Assembly (NCBI RefSeq): GCF_042680125.1
Contig: NZ_JBHTNY010000026.1
Origin: Robinsoniella peoriensis
GTDB lineage: Bacteria; Bacillota; Clostridia; Lachnospirales; Lachnospiraceae
DNA length: 64,000 nucleotides
Direction: 5' to 3' (one strand)
In this document: piece after piece, positions 63,639-64,000 of the stretch
Numbering within the stretch: position 1 is the first letter of the stretch
Layout of the letters: each line of letters opens with the position of its first letter
The notes under the pieces: generated by a model
Seen by the model: the letters and a program-made list of their open reading frames with translations, nothing else
Database searches by the model: none
What the model was told of the DNA's origin: nothing
Program-made: the position numbers and the translations under genes

Positions 63639-64000
63639 GTGAAACGACAGATTTTAACAACGGTTATGATCTTTACACTACTTGTCCTGGCATTACCGTG
63701 TATGAACGTGCATGCTGAGGAAGGGCAATTGGGAGAAAACATTGCATTAAAAGCGGTGGCTTCTGCCGAACATGAAAACACATCGGCTGCAAATGTGAAT
63801 AACGGCAGTCTGGCGACGAGTGATCCTTTTACTTCATGGAATACCTGGAAGTCCGATGGCCTGCTGAATTATCCCACTCCGGTGGCGTTAACCTGGGACA
63901 AAACTTACGAGATATCCGGGATGCGTGTCATGTGGTGGGCGGACAATGCCAATAAGGCAGGGTCAGATTCTGTTACATTTCCAAAGAGCTGCGAGGTGTA
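63639..64000 (+). CDS. Secreted protein with discoidin-like domain (partial, runs off the edge)
   Basis: GTG start at 63639 with GGGAGG about seven bases upstream; 120 codons are in the window. The N-terminus is a classical signal peptide (KRQILTTVMIFTLLVLALPC, cleavage likely after VHA near residue 26). The mature part starts NIALKAVASAEHENTSAANV, then WNTWKSDGLLNY and WDKTYEISGMRVMWW, the pattern of F5/8 type C (CBM32-like) domains that bind carbohydrates. Such domains usually lead large extracellular glycosidases. Confidence 0.85.
   Translation, partial: MKRQILTTVMIFTLLVLALPCMNVHAEEGQLGENIALKAVASAEHENTSAANVNNGSLATSDPFTSWNTWKSDGLLNYPTPVALTWDKTYEISGMRVMWWADNANKAGSDSVTFPKSCEV

Overview
The window looks like a chromosomal segment of an AT-rich, Gram-positive gut-type Clostridia, most likely Lachnospiraceae. 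The reasons are the AGGAGG-type ribosome sites with frequent TTG/GTG starts, lipoprotein solute-binding proteins, two YesM/YesN-type two-component systems beside sugar genes, many glycosidases, a dockerin relic and an O2-sensitive style of enzymes (QueG-like Fe-S protein, iron-sulfur flavoprotein). There is no rRNA, tRNA or CRISPR array. Species cannot be named from the sequence.

Layout. 1-75: 3' end of a group II intron. 129-5582: sensor kinase, AraC-type response regulator and a GH78-like rhamnosidase, translationally coupled. 5583-9600: a decayed stretch with a MITE copy, an orphan HipA-like kinase, a small EF-Tu-domain-like gene and a broken feoB. 9601-14681: a five-gene peptide/nickel-type ABC importer, followed by a methyltransferase (- strand) and a LmbE-like protein with an altered metal motif. 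16549-17020: relic of a secreted, dockerin-bearing protein. 17025-19108: a LysR gene divergent from a QueG-like Fe-S protein. 19162-21376: a GH29 alpha-L-fucosidase divergent from its likely AraC regulator.

21943-37134 is the most unusual region. An NTF2-like/LytTR one-component regulator is followed by a candidate operator, a 230-residue protein made of two related beta domains, a perfect 18-bp terminator hairpin, and then two overlapping giant genes (1111 and 3378 residues). The 3378-residue protein has a glycosyltransferase-like N-terminus, a very long beta-rich middle, a LysM-like motif and a long C-terminal region. None has a signal peptide, and I cannot assign a function. This is the best candidate for an undescribed system.

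37460-57884 is one catabolic locus. A second YesN/YesM pair is followed by a nucleoside hydrolase and then a ten-gene operon: sugar-binding lipoprotein, two permeases, two URO-D-like proteins, an ADP-ribosylglycohydrolase-family enzyme, GH3, an EamA transporter, a sulfatase and a glycoside phosphorylase-like enzyme. The nucleoside hydrolase and the lipoprotein gene share a near-identical upstream element (AGGTGG-like AGTGG pairs 20 bp apart at a fixed distance from the -10), almost certainly the binding site of the response regulator. No ABC ATPase is encoded, so a shared MsmK/UgpC-like ATPase elsewhere is implied.

57912-61942: a LysR gene, then decaying redox and acetyltransferase genes around a MerR regulator that faces a textbook 19-bp-spacer MerR promoter; a flavodoxin gene is broken by one extra A in an A-run. 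62020-63057 is a membrane protein, and the window ends inside a secreted protein gene. A 166-bp hairpin element with CTAG ends (IS630/Tc1-like MITE) recurs at 5571, 41743 and 46260, with fragments at 41933, 42022 and 54784; it repeatedly sits exactly on stop codons.
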